64,000 nucleotides of DNA, taken from Calliopum simillimum. Lineage: Eukaryota; Arthropoda; Insecta; Diptera; Lauxaniidae. The position numbers were made by a program, and so were the translations under genes. Each line of letters starts with the position of its first letter. The first letter of the stretch is position 1. Below, one piece after another: positions 12,228-22,880 of the stretch. Location of the stretch: positions 82,628,004 through 82,692,003 of the forward strand of contig OX638370.1 of assembly GCA_951812925.1 (NCBI GenBank). Reading direction: 5' to 3'. The notes beneath the pieces were generated by a model. It had not been told where the DNA came from, did no database searches, and worked only from the letters and a program-made list of their open reading frames with translations.

Positions 12228-12304
12228 TATTTACTCTGTTCAACACGAAATTTTGAATGAGATATCGTTTACTTTTTTGGTTGATAAGCGGTCACTGAAC
12301 CGTT

Positions 12305-12705
12305 TTCCTCTATCAGGTCTGAAATTCGAGTTATCCTTGATCAAAAGTGCAGAAAATTCTTTTTTCAGACAAACGGTGCTCGTTGATGCTGTATTGTAAT
12401 TGACATATGTCATCGGCATCAAGTAACCCTAAGCTTCTTCTTTATACCTTTCATTTTAGCTTTTCAGTTTCGGTCATATTTTTGCGAGATATTTTTCATT
12501 GATTAAATTTTATCTGTATGGAATTGAGATACCTTTACTTCAATAGATGAGATCTCGGAAAGTAATAATCCAATTTGAAAAGTAAAAGCTATCCGATGCC
12601 GTTGACAAAAGTGAGTTACACTACTCCCTGGACTTGTGACATAAGTCTGAAAATAGCATTTTTTTCACTTTAAATCAAAGATTATTCGGAGAAAAATTGT
12701 TTCCA
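12305..12705. repeat. Diverged foldback repeat
   Basis: The left part (TATCAGGTCTGAAATTCGAG, then TTATCCTTGATCAAAAG and TTTTCAGAC) is inverted on the right (GTCTGAAAATAGCATTTT and AAATCAAAGATTATTCGGA, 12650-12695). The same sequence pairs recur in the palindrome at 14345-14832, so both belong to one family. The arms have diverged. Confidence 0.55.
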
Positions 12706-14344
12706 AATTAACCAAAAAAGTTATCAATTTCTCATTTAAATTTTCTTTTTCTCAATTTGTTGCACTGTATTATGGTATGCAACACATATGGTCAATGCTG
12801 TAATAAATAAATACTTCTAAGAAACTTTCCACGCTCTATTTAGACTTCATTTTCAACACTTCTGCTTCCCATTTCGAAGCTAACATACCACCACGTACCA
12901 AAGGGTTGTCCCCTAATGTGTTAGCTTAATATTTTTACTGGTAATCATTTGGATGACTCTTCATGATGCTTTTTTTCTGACAAGGAGGTTCGGAATTTGA
13001 TATGGGAGCTTTAAACCATTATATCCCGCAAACTATAAGAACTAGCGAGGTGAAATTTGTTATATATGCTCATACGATAAGTCATTACGCCATCTTTGAC
13101 TTCATCGAAGAAAGAAGACGATTCTTGAGAAAAAATGTTTCAATGAGTCGCAAATTGCCCATAAACAAATTAGCTAAAATATTTCAAACTCAATTAGAAT
13201 ATCACTAACGAGCCTGAAATGTAAAAAAAGAAGAAAACAACAAAAAAAAAAAACTGAAAATTTAAATAAAAACAAAGACGCAGCAGATATTACGTCTGCT
13301 GGCAAGACAAGATGCGGTGCATAAGTTTTTCGAATTATGCGATACTCTCCACAAACGGAAGCAACTTTGCTGATGGATAAAACAGACAGACAGGCAGACA
13401 GACAAACATATGCATTGGCGACGCCTGTCAAACTGTAGGGGTTGTTGCTGCAGCAGTAGCTATCAACACAGCAACAACGCATTAAACAACAATTGAGAGA
13501 TACATTTACCGCACACAGATACAAATGATAATGATGAATCCGAGCATCTACTTTAGCTAATTCTAATAATAACGGTAGTAAAAATACTAATTAGAAAACG
13601 GCTGCGAATTCATGCCGGGTAGCAGCAGTAGCAACACAGTTTGAGTAGACGAGAAGACACACTTTAGAATTCAAACACAGCAACACAAAGGGAAGACTTA
13701 AAGACAAGACGAAATAAATTAATTGTATCATGTATCTGCGTATCTAATGGATACGAGTGCTCGTACATATGTATGCTATCTGCTGGTTGTCTGTTTTTCT
13801 TCTTTATTTTTCTTATTTTAATTAAATTTGATTTTATTTTTAGTTCGCACTATCATCGTATGACGTACACAAACACTGTTCGTCAGTCTGTCTGTCTGTA
13901 TGACATTCTGTTTCCGTGTAATTTAAGAAAACCCTCATCAATCCACCTAATCATCCGTCGCGTCGTCGACGTCCATTCTCAGCTAAGCATCCTGTAATTC
14001 AATTCAATCTGTGATCCAATTCAATGCGCCACCCAATTAATTTCAATCTATTCTTGCATTTTTTTTTATCTTCAGTGACGTGCTTGTGGTGTTCATGTTT
14101 GTGCCCTACAGTTTTTTTCAATTTAATTTAGTAACTTAAAATATTTCTATAAGGCAATCGTTAATTTTCAACACCTATCTCATAAATTTCATCTAAATAG
14201 CTTTAATGTTTGCGAGACAAGACGAGATGTAAGCAAAAGAGTCAAAAAAAAAAATTACTGAAATAACACAGTCCTGCGTTTTTGAAAAAGTTGAAAAAGT
14301 ATGAAATGAGAGTAGGTGATTTTTATAAATTTTTGATCGCTGAA
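12706..14344. other. Non-coding stretch
   Basis: A CAGACAGACAGGCAGACAGAC run lies near 13381-13405 and several A or T homopolymers are present. The open frames at 13002-13208 and 13174-13524 have no family motif. A gene cannot be supported. Confidence 0.5.
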
Positions 14345-14832
14345 TGCGAATATGACCTCCGATTTGCTCCATCACGTCTGAGATCCGAGTTATCCTTGAT
14401 CTAAAGCGCAAGAAACGCTATTTTCAGACATATGGCGTAAATTCTTAAAGTAGTCTAACTCATTTTTGACAGCGGCATTGAATAGCCCTGGGCTTCCTCT
14501 TTAAAGCGTACTTTTAACTTTTTCAATTAAATCATTAGTTTCCGAGACATCATCGATTGAAGTTAAGTGATCGTTAATCCCTGTAAAAGACTATATTCAA
14601 TTTGAATACCTTTACTTCAATGGATGATATCTCGGAAACTGATCATCTAATTGGTAAAGTTAAAAATGCGCTTTGAAGAGAAAGCTCAGGGCTATTCAAT
14701 GCCGCTGTCAAAAGTGAACTAGACTATTTTCAGGATGTACGCCATATGTTTAAAAATAGCGTTTTTTACACATTAAATTAAGGATAACTCGGAACTCAGA
14801 CGTGGTGGAGCAAATCGGATTTAACAAGCAAA
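14345..14832. repeat. Foldback repeat, about 0.49 kb
   Basis: The left arm 14350-14575 and the right arm 14608-14832 are inverted copies. Shared blocks are CGATTTGCTCCA / TGGAGCAAATCGG, CGTCTGAGATCCGAGTTATCC and its inverse, TTTTTGACAGCGGCATTGAATAG and its inverse, and GTTTCCGAGACATCAT and its inverse. The centre is near 14590. No open frame of note. Confidence 0.8.
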
Positions 14833-15292
14833 AATCTATAAAAATCATACTTTGTTACATCACAGAACTCTCGACAAATACTGCTTTGCGACATTAAGCG
14901 AAATAAACGAAGCAAAAAACAAATGTGGCGTGAATCTAAGAACTATGCTTGTGTTTCTATCAGATACTTAAGCAAAACTAACAAATTCTATGATTTACAG
15001 CAGCGATTATTCTCCTGTAGCGAAGAAATATAATGGGAAGAGAAATAAACAGAACTACAAGTACGAGGATACTCTCATGAAGCTACATATATGCACACCT
15101 TGTAAGAGAGTGGAATAATATGGTTCTGGTTTCAACAAACTCTCTTTGTGAGAATAAGTTACTCTCTTGTTATGAGAATGAAGGTCATCACCATCTCAGC
15201 GAAGAAAGCTCAATAGCAAACACGGAAAACTGTTGCATGCTTCTTAAAAGAGTAAACCCAAAAAAATCGACTAGATTCAATCAGTCAGGAAA
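14833..15292. other. Non-coding stretch
   Basis: A 60-codon frame at 15120-15302 runs into the following repeat and matches no family I recognise. Nothing else is seen. Confidence 0.4.
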
Positions 15293-15907
15293 AAGGGTGT
15301 AACCTTTGGCCTGGCCAAACATTAAATACCCTACACTACAGTATTTAGGAAATTTCGCTTATATGGGAAGTGCCAGCCCTCTTGTCCGAGTTATCTCAGT
15401 TTCTGTTGAGTGCTTGCATTTATAATAATTAGTATCTGAGTAAAATTTAGTTTGATTATCTCAAAAAACGCTTTCAGTATAGCATTTTGAAACTTTTTGC
15501 TCCGAGCTTGAATTTATAGTTTTTAGTGTCTGAGTAACATTTAGTTCGATTATCTCAAAAACGCTTTCAGTGTAGCGTTTTGAAGCTTTTGCTTATATTA
15601 CCGTGAAAAATACTCCTAAAGTTACATTTGGAATATATTTTTTGTATGGGCGGTAGGCGTATCCGTTGACCGATTTTGCTAATTTTTGCTAACTTTGACG
15701 ACAGAGGGAATCTACCAAATTTCATTGAATTATCTTGCTCAATTTTCCCAAAAAATGTATCTCCACGCACAGCCAGCCAGACGGACATGGCTATATCGAA
15801 GGTGACGCCGAACAAGAATATATATACTCTTCTATATCTGCCACGCCTCCTTCTCTGCGTTATAAACGGAAGGACAAAGTGAATATACCCTGGGTGTAGA
15901 GTATAAT
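15293..15907 (+). repeat. Dispersed repeat DR1, copy 2 (most complete)
   Basis: This copy runs uninterrupted from GGGTGTAACCTTTGGCCTGGCC through CAGCCAGCCAGACGGACATGG, CTATATCGA and AACAAGAATATA to the end block AATATACCCTGGGTGTAGAG. It shows how copy 1 would read without its insertion. An internal tandem repeat near 15420-15600 restates AAATTTAGTT(T/C)GATTATCTCAAAAA. Confidence 0.75.
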
Positions 15908-17521
15908 AATTTTCTGTCTTATTCTCCGCTAAGCCCTTGAGTTGAATCCACAAGACAGTATACAATGTAGTAGACAAAGTGTCACCTGACAGACTTATAT
16001 TTCCAAAGGTCTAGTAGGACTTAACGCAGAAGACTTACTTATGTTTTTGAACTTTTCTAAAGTTTCTTGAAATACTCCAGATCTATATTTACTTGGCACA
16101 ATAGAACTTTAAGTGAGAGCGATATGGGTTTTATTATAATTTTTTAAATAGACCATATGGCTAAATTGCAAATTTTGTTGCATCATATCTCCGGAAGTGA
16201 AACTTTTATAGATTAACTGTAAAATGCTTTTTGAAATTACTTCATTATTTGATAAAGTTTTTTAGTAGGGTACAGCCACATATTAAAGTTTGACTACAAC
16301 TTCCTTAATATAATGTTGTTCTAATGCCATTGGAGTATTCTGTCTCACGTTTCCTCAAGTCAAATTGAAGTGTTTTTTTCTTGTTGTTGTGTCACGTGAT
16401 TTTTGATTTTTATTCCAATTCGACAAAAAAGTTTTCAAGTTTTTTTGTGTAATCTCATTTCTTAAAGATGCGTGCTGAACGCACATAAATTTTTTTTTGA
16501 TTCGATTTAAAGTGCTTTCATTGCCGTGTTTTGCTGCCCTGATTATGTTCTTTACATTTCGAGGGCATAAATTTAAAATTTTGTTGCATTTATATGATTT
16601 CCTTCCATTTTTGTTGTTGTTGTTCTTGCTTGTTTTGCTGTGTGTGGGAATTTCCCGCATCTTTCTAATGTTTTAATTTTACTTTGGTTTTTATTTTTAT
16701 TTTTTTCCCCGACTGTTTCTTCAATGGTACTGACAACACACATTTTTCTTCTTCGATTTGAAATTTACGTGTTCAGACGCTCTGGGTGTTGAAATCGGGT
16801 TTGCGTGTTTCACGTTACGCTTGAGCAGCTCTGACAACAGCAATCAAAATATAGGTTTTATGTAAAATGCCAACAACACCAACAATATATCAAATAAACT
16901 ATATATATAAGTAGTACAACAACAAATACTTAACTCTGTAATTTACAGCTCAAGCCAAGCTGTGCTGTTGGCTGCAAGAGCAAAAAAGTGTCATTTCAAT
17001 TAATTTTAATTAAAAAGCTGCAGTCGTTTTCATTAAAAATGCATAAATATTTAAATAAAATAATCGTTTAAAATGATAAATTTGTATTTAAGTAAATATA
17101 TTGATTTCCATATACTTATGTTATATAATAAATAAATCCATTTTAATTTGGTTTTATTTCGTTATGCTTTGACGTGTGGTCGAGTTTTAATGTTGGTTTT
17201 AGGATTTTCAAAAGTTTTGCTCATTAGTTATATTTATAGTGACGCATTAATAAAACTTTTTAATTTGGATTTTAAGTTTTTATTTATTTAACAGAGTTGG
17301 ATTATCCGAACCAAACTTTTTTTAAAATTTTTTCACATTTAAAGTTTTGCGTACCATTTAGTTTTAAAATTTTAAGCTATTGTAATGGCGAAATATCTAT
17401 GTCAAGCGGCAATCTTTTCATCAAAACTTCAAAAGTACTTGCGCCTTGGAAAATTTTTCAACGGCTTTGTATTTACTACTGAAAATAATTCCACGGAAAT
17501 AATTTGCTGATAAAATTTTGC
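15908..17521. other. Non-coding stretch
   Basis: AT-rich DNA with CAA/TTG-type simple runs (16384, 16611-16632, 16868-16925). The frame at 16355-16660 minus is asparagine- and lysine-rich from that simple sequence. Nothing can be called. Confidence 0.45.
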
Positions 17522-17560
17522 AATAAAACTGTGTGATATTTCCGCACAGCACTTCAGTGG
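17522..17560 (+). promoter_or_regulatory. Candidate core promoter (TATA-like and initiator)
   Basis: AATAAAA at 17522-17528 lies about 30 bases upstream of TTCAGTG at 17553-17559, which contains the arthropod initiator core TCAGT. The spacing is that of a TATA-initiator promoter. Transcription from A17556 would leave a leader of only eight bases before the ATG. Confidence 0.4.
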
Positions 17561-17563
17561 TAA

Positions 17564-17695
17564 ATGTCAAATTTAATCTGTAAACGAATTGTGGTTCTAG
17601 TTCTGTTCGTAGCAGTGATGTCTTTTATGCTGTTGGCTGTAGATGGTCAAAAATGTCCCTCTCAAACTGAGCCGGACGATTGTTATTGGGGCTAA
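17564..17695 (+). CDS. Candidate small secreted peptide, 43 residues
   Basis: An intact ATG-to-TAA frame, too short for usual cut-offs. A TAA immediately before the ATG fixes the start. Residues 1-8 carry Lys7 and Arg8, residues 9-25 form an uninterrupted hydrophobic core, and a small-residue cut site VDG|QK follows, so a secretory signal peptide of about 28 residues is predicted. The mature part would be QKCPSQTEPDDCYWG: an N-terminal Gln able to form pyroglutamate, two cysteines that could close a ten-residue ring, and a terminal Gly that could serve as amide donor to Trp. The layout recalls insect neuropeptides or male accessory gland peptides, but I recognise no family member. A TATA-like box, an initiator and AATAAA flank it at compact distances. 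A chance ORF in AT-rich DNA remains possible. Confidence 0.5.
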   Translation: MSNLICKRIVVLVLFVAVMSFMLLAVDGQKCPSQTEPDDCYWG

Positions 17696-17729
17696 AATTT
17701 TATTCATTACTAAAAATTAAATATACAGA

Positions 17730-17735
17730 AATAAA
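17730..17735 (+). terminator. Polyadenylation signal AATAAA
   Basis: A canonical hexamer 35 bases after the stop codon of the small peptide frame, consistent with a very compact intronless gene. AATAAA is common in AT-rich DNA, so alone it is weak. Confidence 0.4.
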
Positions 17736-18547
17736 TAATAGCAGTGCTCAAAAATTATCTATTTGTTATTTTCATTTGCATCTGTGTTAAAATGTCTTTA
17801 CTTCATGCTGCAGGGCGCCACCAACTTTTGAGAAAATTGCTTTTGGCAACTTTAGAAGCGCGTATCCTGGCTCTTCGTCTCGTCTTCGGGTATTTTTACG
17901 TAAAGCTAAACTTATCTTCCTCACATTTTTGTTTTTTTTATCACATATGTGAAGTGGTTCCAATCCAAGGATTACAAATCCCCATGTGGGTCAGTCAGCA
18001 GTGAAAGACGCTTGTTTGCTCAGCTGAATAAAATATGGGCATCACTGGGTGAGATGCCTTTACTTCAAAGGGTGTTATTTTGGATAGTAAGAGCTCAATA
18101 GACCATAGACCATAAGGTTGTCCCTTATTTACCAATTTCTATGTTTTTAAGGAGGTATCCCTCAAAATGACGCGCTTAAAGGCCAGTTATCAAACAAAAA
18201 AATAAAAATTTCAAAGCTTCCCATATAGGGTGCCGCTCGCGTAATTACTTTTTTCAATTAAAAATGTATGGGGAAGAGCCTCTACTCAGTGTTTTCCATC
18301 ATATTAAAGTTTTCGAACATTGCAGAATAATTTTAGAAATGAGGTTGTTTTAAAAAATTCATGCATGACAAAATTCCGTTGAGTTCAAAGTCATTGCTGT
18401 ACCTGTTCTTGTTTTATGACCCTGAACAGTGTGCTCCAATGAGTCTATATTTGAAAGAATTTAAAAAAAAAACTGAGTATGCAGAAAGTCAATTCTGAAA
18501 TTGGATTTAGATTCAGTATCAAAAATAATTGAAAGAATCCGAATTGA
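17736..18547. other. Non-coding, with a small reversed satellite fragment
   Basis: At 18098-18114 there are two units of ATAGACC, the reverse complement of the heptamer array starting at 18548. The frame at 17744-18004 lacks an ATG at its start and matches no family. Confidence 0.5.
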
Positions 18548-19365
18548 CTATGGTCTATGGTCTATGGTCTATGGTCTATGGTCTATGGTCTATGGTCTAT
18601 GGTCTATGGTCTATGGTCTATGGTCTATGGTCTATGGTCTATGGTCTATGGTCTATGGTCTATGGTCTATGGTCTATGGTCTATGGTCTATGGTCTATGG
18701 TCTATGGTCTATGGTCTATGGTCTATGGTCTATGGTCTATGGTCTATGGTCTATGGTCTATGGTCTATGGTCTATGGTCTATGGTCTATGGTCTATGGTC
18801 TATGGTCTATGGTCTATGGTCTATGGTCTATGGTCTATGGTCTATGGTCTATGGTCTATGGTCTATGGTCTATGGTCTATGGTCTATGGTCTATGGTCTA
18901 TGGTCTATGGTCTATGGTCTATGGTCTATGGTCTATGGTCTATGGTCTATGGTCTATGGTCTATGGTCTATGGTCTATGGTCTATGGTCTATGGTCTATG
19001 GTCTATGGTCTATGGTCTATGGTCTATGGTCTATGGTCTATGGTCTATGGTCTATGGTCTATGGTCTATGGTCTATGGTCTATGGTCTATGGTCTATGGT
19101 CTATGGTCTATGGTCTATGGTCTATGGTCTATGGTCTATGGTCTATGGTCTATGGTCTATGGTCTATGGTCTATGGTCTATGGTCTATGGTCTATGGTCT
19201 ATGGTCTATGGTCTATGGTCTATGGTCTATGGTCTATGGTCTATGGTCTATGGTCTATGGTCTATGGTCTATGGTCTATGGTCTATGGTCTATGGTCTAT
19301 GGTCTATGGTCTATGGTCTTTGGACTTTGGACTTTGGACTTTGGACTATGGTCTATGGTTTATAG
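18548..19365. repeat. Heptamer satellite (CTATGGT)n
   Basis: About 771 bp (18548-18 to 19318) consist of perfect tandem CTATGGT units, about 110 copies with no substitution that I could find. Then come about four CTTTGGA variant units (19319-19343) and a degenerate tail. Three units make 21 bp, so all three forward frames read the same heptapeptide without stops, which creates spurious frames of 278-304 codons. On the reverse strand TAG occurs every 21 bp in every frame. Perfect identity suggests recent expansion or assembly-level uncertainty in copy number. Confidence 0.97.
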
Positions 19366-19831
19366 TAACTACATAGACAATTTTTACAGAGAACGCTTTA
19401 TTTTCACTATAAACTCACAGAATGGTGCTTCTGAGAAGCGTGCTTTCGGAGAGATCCCAAGAGCGTTGTAGGAATAGCTGCATCTTTTTTATCAATTATT
19501 CAATGTCTATGCATATCAGTAAGACAAAACAATCTGTAAAAAGTTATTTAAAAAAACCTTTTTTTTTTCGACTTTTGGCAAGCACTAAGGGATTTTGAAC
19601 TAATGAGCAGCGTACTGTTTTATAGATGTTTTAAAATGATTTATTATTGTCGGATTAAAATGAAAATGAAAAATACCCAGAAAAAATTGTCAAAAAAACA
19701 ACTTATCCAATAGCTTCGAAGATCAAGGAAGGAATAATTCTTGATAACATGGTTCTGATCGGAAAATATTTGACCGTGCTCGGAGGCCGTTGAAGGTAGG
19801 TAAAACGCTATTTATATGAAAATATGTGGCT
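19366..19831. other. Non-coding stretch
   Basis: Nothing recognised. Confidence 0.45.
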
Positions 19832-20060
19832 TTAGTCGAAAGAATCAATTCTATCTTTGAAACAATACTTGAGTAAATTACATCCAATAAAAAAAGGAGC
19901 GATGGCACGCCCCCTCCACCTGAATTTCGTCGTATCTCTGGAAATACTGGACTCAGGGGAATTCAACAAAAAATGGGTGGGGCCACTCCCCGTCCTTCTA
20001 AAAAAGAAAGATAAATTTGTCAAATCTCCGAAACTATTTTACACATGTGAATAAGATTTG
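19832..20060 (+). repeat. Dispersed repeat DR2, copy flanking the LOA element
   Basis: The block ATTCTATCTTTGRAAC, a GGC(A/G)CGCCCCCTCC core and TCGTATYTCTGGAAATA are shared with 22732-22880, in the same orientation. A diverged version with GGGGGTATAACGCCCC lies at 30740-30840. A second core AAAAAATGGGTGGGGCCACTCC occurs within this copy at about 19970. Confidence 0.6.
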
Positions 20061-20348
20061 ATTTCAGGTAATGTAAAACGAACAGGACATACCACTGTAA
20101 TAATTCAATTTAAGGTATTTAGTTGGTATGTAAGTAATATTTTTTCTTATCTTATTTTTGTCTCTTTGGTATAGACACCAAGCAAAAAAAATTTGGTCCC
20201 AATCGGAACATATTTGAACATTTAGGTTTAGGTTTAAGTGGCGGCAAGTTAGCCGCACATAGACCAAAAAGGTCCATAGTGATACCACATCATCCCGGAC
20301 GTTGAGTCACGTAGATGTAATTAATTACTTAGATGTAATAATGGAGTT

Positions 20349-20775
20349 TCAGCCCTCTTCAGGCTTAAGCGTGAAAGCTTTAGAAGCTATTGCGAAGTTT
20401 TTGATTGGTTTTAGACCAGTATCTGAAAGTTCTTCAAGATTGTTAAAAAACATTTGTCCAAGGGTTTTAAATCTGGTTCTGCAAAGCGCTGGACAAAAGC
20501 ACAGTAGATGTTCTAAATTCTCCTCTTCGTCTTCATTACACCACCGACACCTATTATCCGCTAGAATGCTCATTCTATGAGCATGATAACCAATAAGACA
20601 GTGTCCAGTGATGGCTCCTACAAAAGTTCTACATGTTTTACGAGATAAAGAGAGAAGGTAGTCGGTTTTATCTTGACAGAAAGTTGGCCAAAAATTTTTG
20701 GTTATTTTTCTAGTATTTGAGTTGATCCATTTTAGGTTAGCCTCACAGTAAAGCGATTTCTGATATATAACATTG
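20349..20775 (-). pseudogene. LOA element C-terminal zinc-motif region
   Basis: The last part of the LOA polyprotein lies in a different frame from the RNase H part, with the shift near 20775. It includes HRMSILADNRCRWCNEDEE then HLLCFCPALCRTRF, a Cys-x2-Cys-x-His-x-Cys arrangement usual at the end of RNase H-bearing non-LTR elements, where it is thought to help nucleic-acid binding. It ends at a stop about 130 bases before the element's 3' end. Confidence 0.75.
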
Positions 20776-21480
20776 TGGTGCACCATCGAGTAGTACACCT
20801 GCTTTTGCCTGTTCATCAGCAATTTCGTTGCCCTCAATACCTTGGTGACCAGGTACCCAGTACAGGCATGTTTTAAACTTACTGCTGAGGGTTTGAAGTA
20901 GATTGTAGCATCGAAGGACTGACTTGGATTTAATTATATAGTTTGTAAGGGACTTAAGGGCAGCTTGGCTGTCAACATAAAAATTTAAGCGCTTGACGCC
21001 ACTGCTCGCCATTACATTTTCCGGCGCCATACTAATCGCCTCCAACTCAGCTTGAAAGATGCTACAGTATTGTGGCAATTTATACTTTAATGTTGTATTA
21101 TAGGTGGGAATGAAAACCCCAGCCCCCACCCCTGCTTCTTGTTTAGAGCCGTCTGTGTAAATATTAATAGAATTCGATGTGTCTGAAGCTAGGTTAATCC
21201 AAGAATTTCTCGATTCTATGTTAACAGAGAATTTCCTATCAAGATGCAGTGTTGGTTTACAATAGTCAGTCGACTTTTTACAGACAGAGCTTAGTTTGCT
21301 GTGTCCGAATTCTCTGAAGCTGAAACCCTCAACTTCTTTCAGTCGGAGCGCAGTTTTAAATACTACTCCTTTCGCATGTAAGTCAATAGGAAGCATGTTA
21401 AGTATTATGTTTAATGATTCTGCTGATGTAGTTTTTAGAGCACCCGTAATGCTCAAGCACATAAGTCGTTGAATTCTTTC
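20743..21480 (-). pseudogene. LOA element RNase H region
   Basis: RNase H would degrade the RNA strand of the DNA-RNA hybrid during retrotransposition. Catalytic residues appear intact: IYTDGSK (Asp about residue 104 from the first Met), FQAELEAI (Glu about 139), FYVDSQAAL (Asp about 164) and WVPGHQGIEGNEIADEQAK (terminal His/Asp motif). It is in the same frame as the reverse transcriptase, separated only by one TAA at 21481-21483. A frameshift near 20775 moves the C-terminal part to another frame. Confidence 0.85.
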
Positions 21481-22712
21481 TTATGGTTTTAAGAGAGATT
21501 TATTTTCGAGTGCGTTCCACCAGACAAATACTCCATATAACAATATAGGCCTAACGACAGAGCAGTATATCCAGTGTGTCACCTTAGGTTCTAAGCCCCA
21601 AGTACGACCAAACATGACTTTGCAAGCGTAGAAGGCATTATTAGCTTTTGCTACGCGTTCTTCAATGTTTTCTTTCCAATGTAGTTTGTGATCTAATATC
21701 ACCCCTAGAAACTTTGCAGTTTTCGATAAATTTATGGTGATTCCATTGATACGAATGCACCTGAAAGTCGGTATTTTATATTTTCTGGTGAAAAGTATAA
21801 CTTGAGTTTTTGATGGATTTATACGAAGGCCTTTTGTGGAGCACCATCTGCTTAAAGATTCTAGCGAGGTCTCCAGAAGCTCACTTAATACATTCGGATA
21901 TTTCCCATTTACCATTAAAACAAGATCATCAGCATAGGCAACAACTTTAGTGCCCATACCTTGTAATTTTTTTAGTAGGGGATTTAAAGCTATTATCCAG
22001 AGAAGTGGTGAAAGTACCCCACCTTGTGGAGTGCCACAAATGGCCAGTTTTTGAGTAAATTCAGAACCCCACGTTGATGATATCAAGCGACAACTGAGTA
22101 GAGTGTTGATCCACCCTATAAGAAATTCGTTGACTCCAATCAACCGAAGTCCCTCTATTAGCGATTCATTTGAAATATTATTGAAATCCCCTTCAATATC
22201 CAGGAATGCCGCTAAAGTGTATTCCTTGTAGTGAAGGGAATTCTCAATGTTTTTAACTACACTATGTAGAGCAGTTTCTACTGATTTGCCTTTTTGATAG
22301 GCGTGCTGAGTAAGTGACATATAACCGTGGGGAATACTTTCTCTAATGAAGCAGTCTATGACACGTTCCATGGTTTTAAGGAGAAAAGACGTTAAACTAA
22401 TAGGTCTGAAATCTTTTGCCTTAGCGTGGGTAATTTTTCCTCCTTTGGGAATAAACACTACTTTTGCCTGGTGCCATAACTGTGGTACATATTGAAGTCT
22501 TAAGCAACCGTTAAAAATTTGTATGAGCCATTCCATGATACTATCTTTAGCATATTGTAACATAGCTGGAAAAATGTTATCAGGACCTGCTGATTTATAT
22601 TATTTAAAGGACTCAAGAGCATGATTTATTCTGATCTTATTAAATATGTTAGGAGGTGTACCTTCTAAACTAGGTATATTTGAACATGCTGTTGAAAGTT
22701 TGTTAAACGTTT
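21481..22712 (-). pseudogene. LOA element reverse transcriptase region
   Basis: Motifs in order from the Met at 22563: DFRPISLTSFLLKTMER, LDIEGDFNNI, GTPQGGVLSPLLW, AYADDLVLM (the catalytic Asp pair), KFLGVILD and VVRPILLYGVFVWW. Upstream, KSAGPDNIFPAM shows that the domain continues 5' of that Met, with one stop (TAA) just before the Lys. The usual family spelling is DIEGAFN, so the Asp for Ala is a probable decay mutation. Stops near 22600 and at 21481 make the copy non-autonomous. Confidence 0.88.
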
Positions 22713-22731
22713 TTATGTGAAAATAAGGAAC

Positions 22732-22880
22732 CAACAAATTCTATCTTTGGAACTAATTTACATGGGAGGATATATGAACAATGCTTGAATGAATAGTATC
22801 TAATAAAAAATGGGCGGCGCCACGCCCCCTCCAACCGAAATTTGTCGTATTTCTGGAAATATTTGACACAGGTGAATGAG
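22732..22880 (+). repeat. Dispersed repeat DR2, second copy
   Basis: Contains AATTCTATCTTTGGAAC, GGCGGCGCCACGCCCCCTCC and TCGTATTTCTGGAAATA, matching 19832-19945 in the same orientation on the other side of the LOA element. The two may be the halves of one older repeat that was duplicated or split. Confidence 0.6.

Larger units (their letters stand above)
20216..22712 (-). mobile_element. LOA-type non-LTR retrotransposon, 5'-truncated
   Basis: The minus strand carries, in order, reverse transcriptase, RNase H and a CCHC-like cysteine motif, then a 3' UTR with GGTCTATGTGCGGC and GCCGCCACTTAAACC, ending in ACCTAAACCTAAA at about 20220. ORF1, the endonuclease and the start of reverse transcriptase are missing, as is typical of incomplete target-primed insertion. 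The LOA assignment (Lian/Loa/Bilbo group) rests on the RNase H domain plus the reverse transcriptase motif spellings and is inference. Copies of another repeat flank both sides (19832 and 22732). Confidence 0.85.

Noticed and set aside
13174..13524. A 116-codon minus-strand frame rich in Cys and Phe
   Set aside because: Composition follows A-rich and CAGACAGA simple runs. No domain.
17744..18004. An 86-codon frame just after the small peptide gene
   Set aside because: It begins with GTG rather than ATG, has no signal peptide or motif, and follows the AATAAA of the neighbouring unit.
18501..19471. Three overlapping frames of 278-304 codons with a repeating heptapeptide
   Set aside because: They are the translation of the 7-bp satellite. 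The same peptide appears in all three frames, which is a property of the repeat length, not evidence for a gene.
20302..20580. A 92-codon plus-strand frame
   Set aside because: Antisense shadow of the LOA element's C-terminal region.
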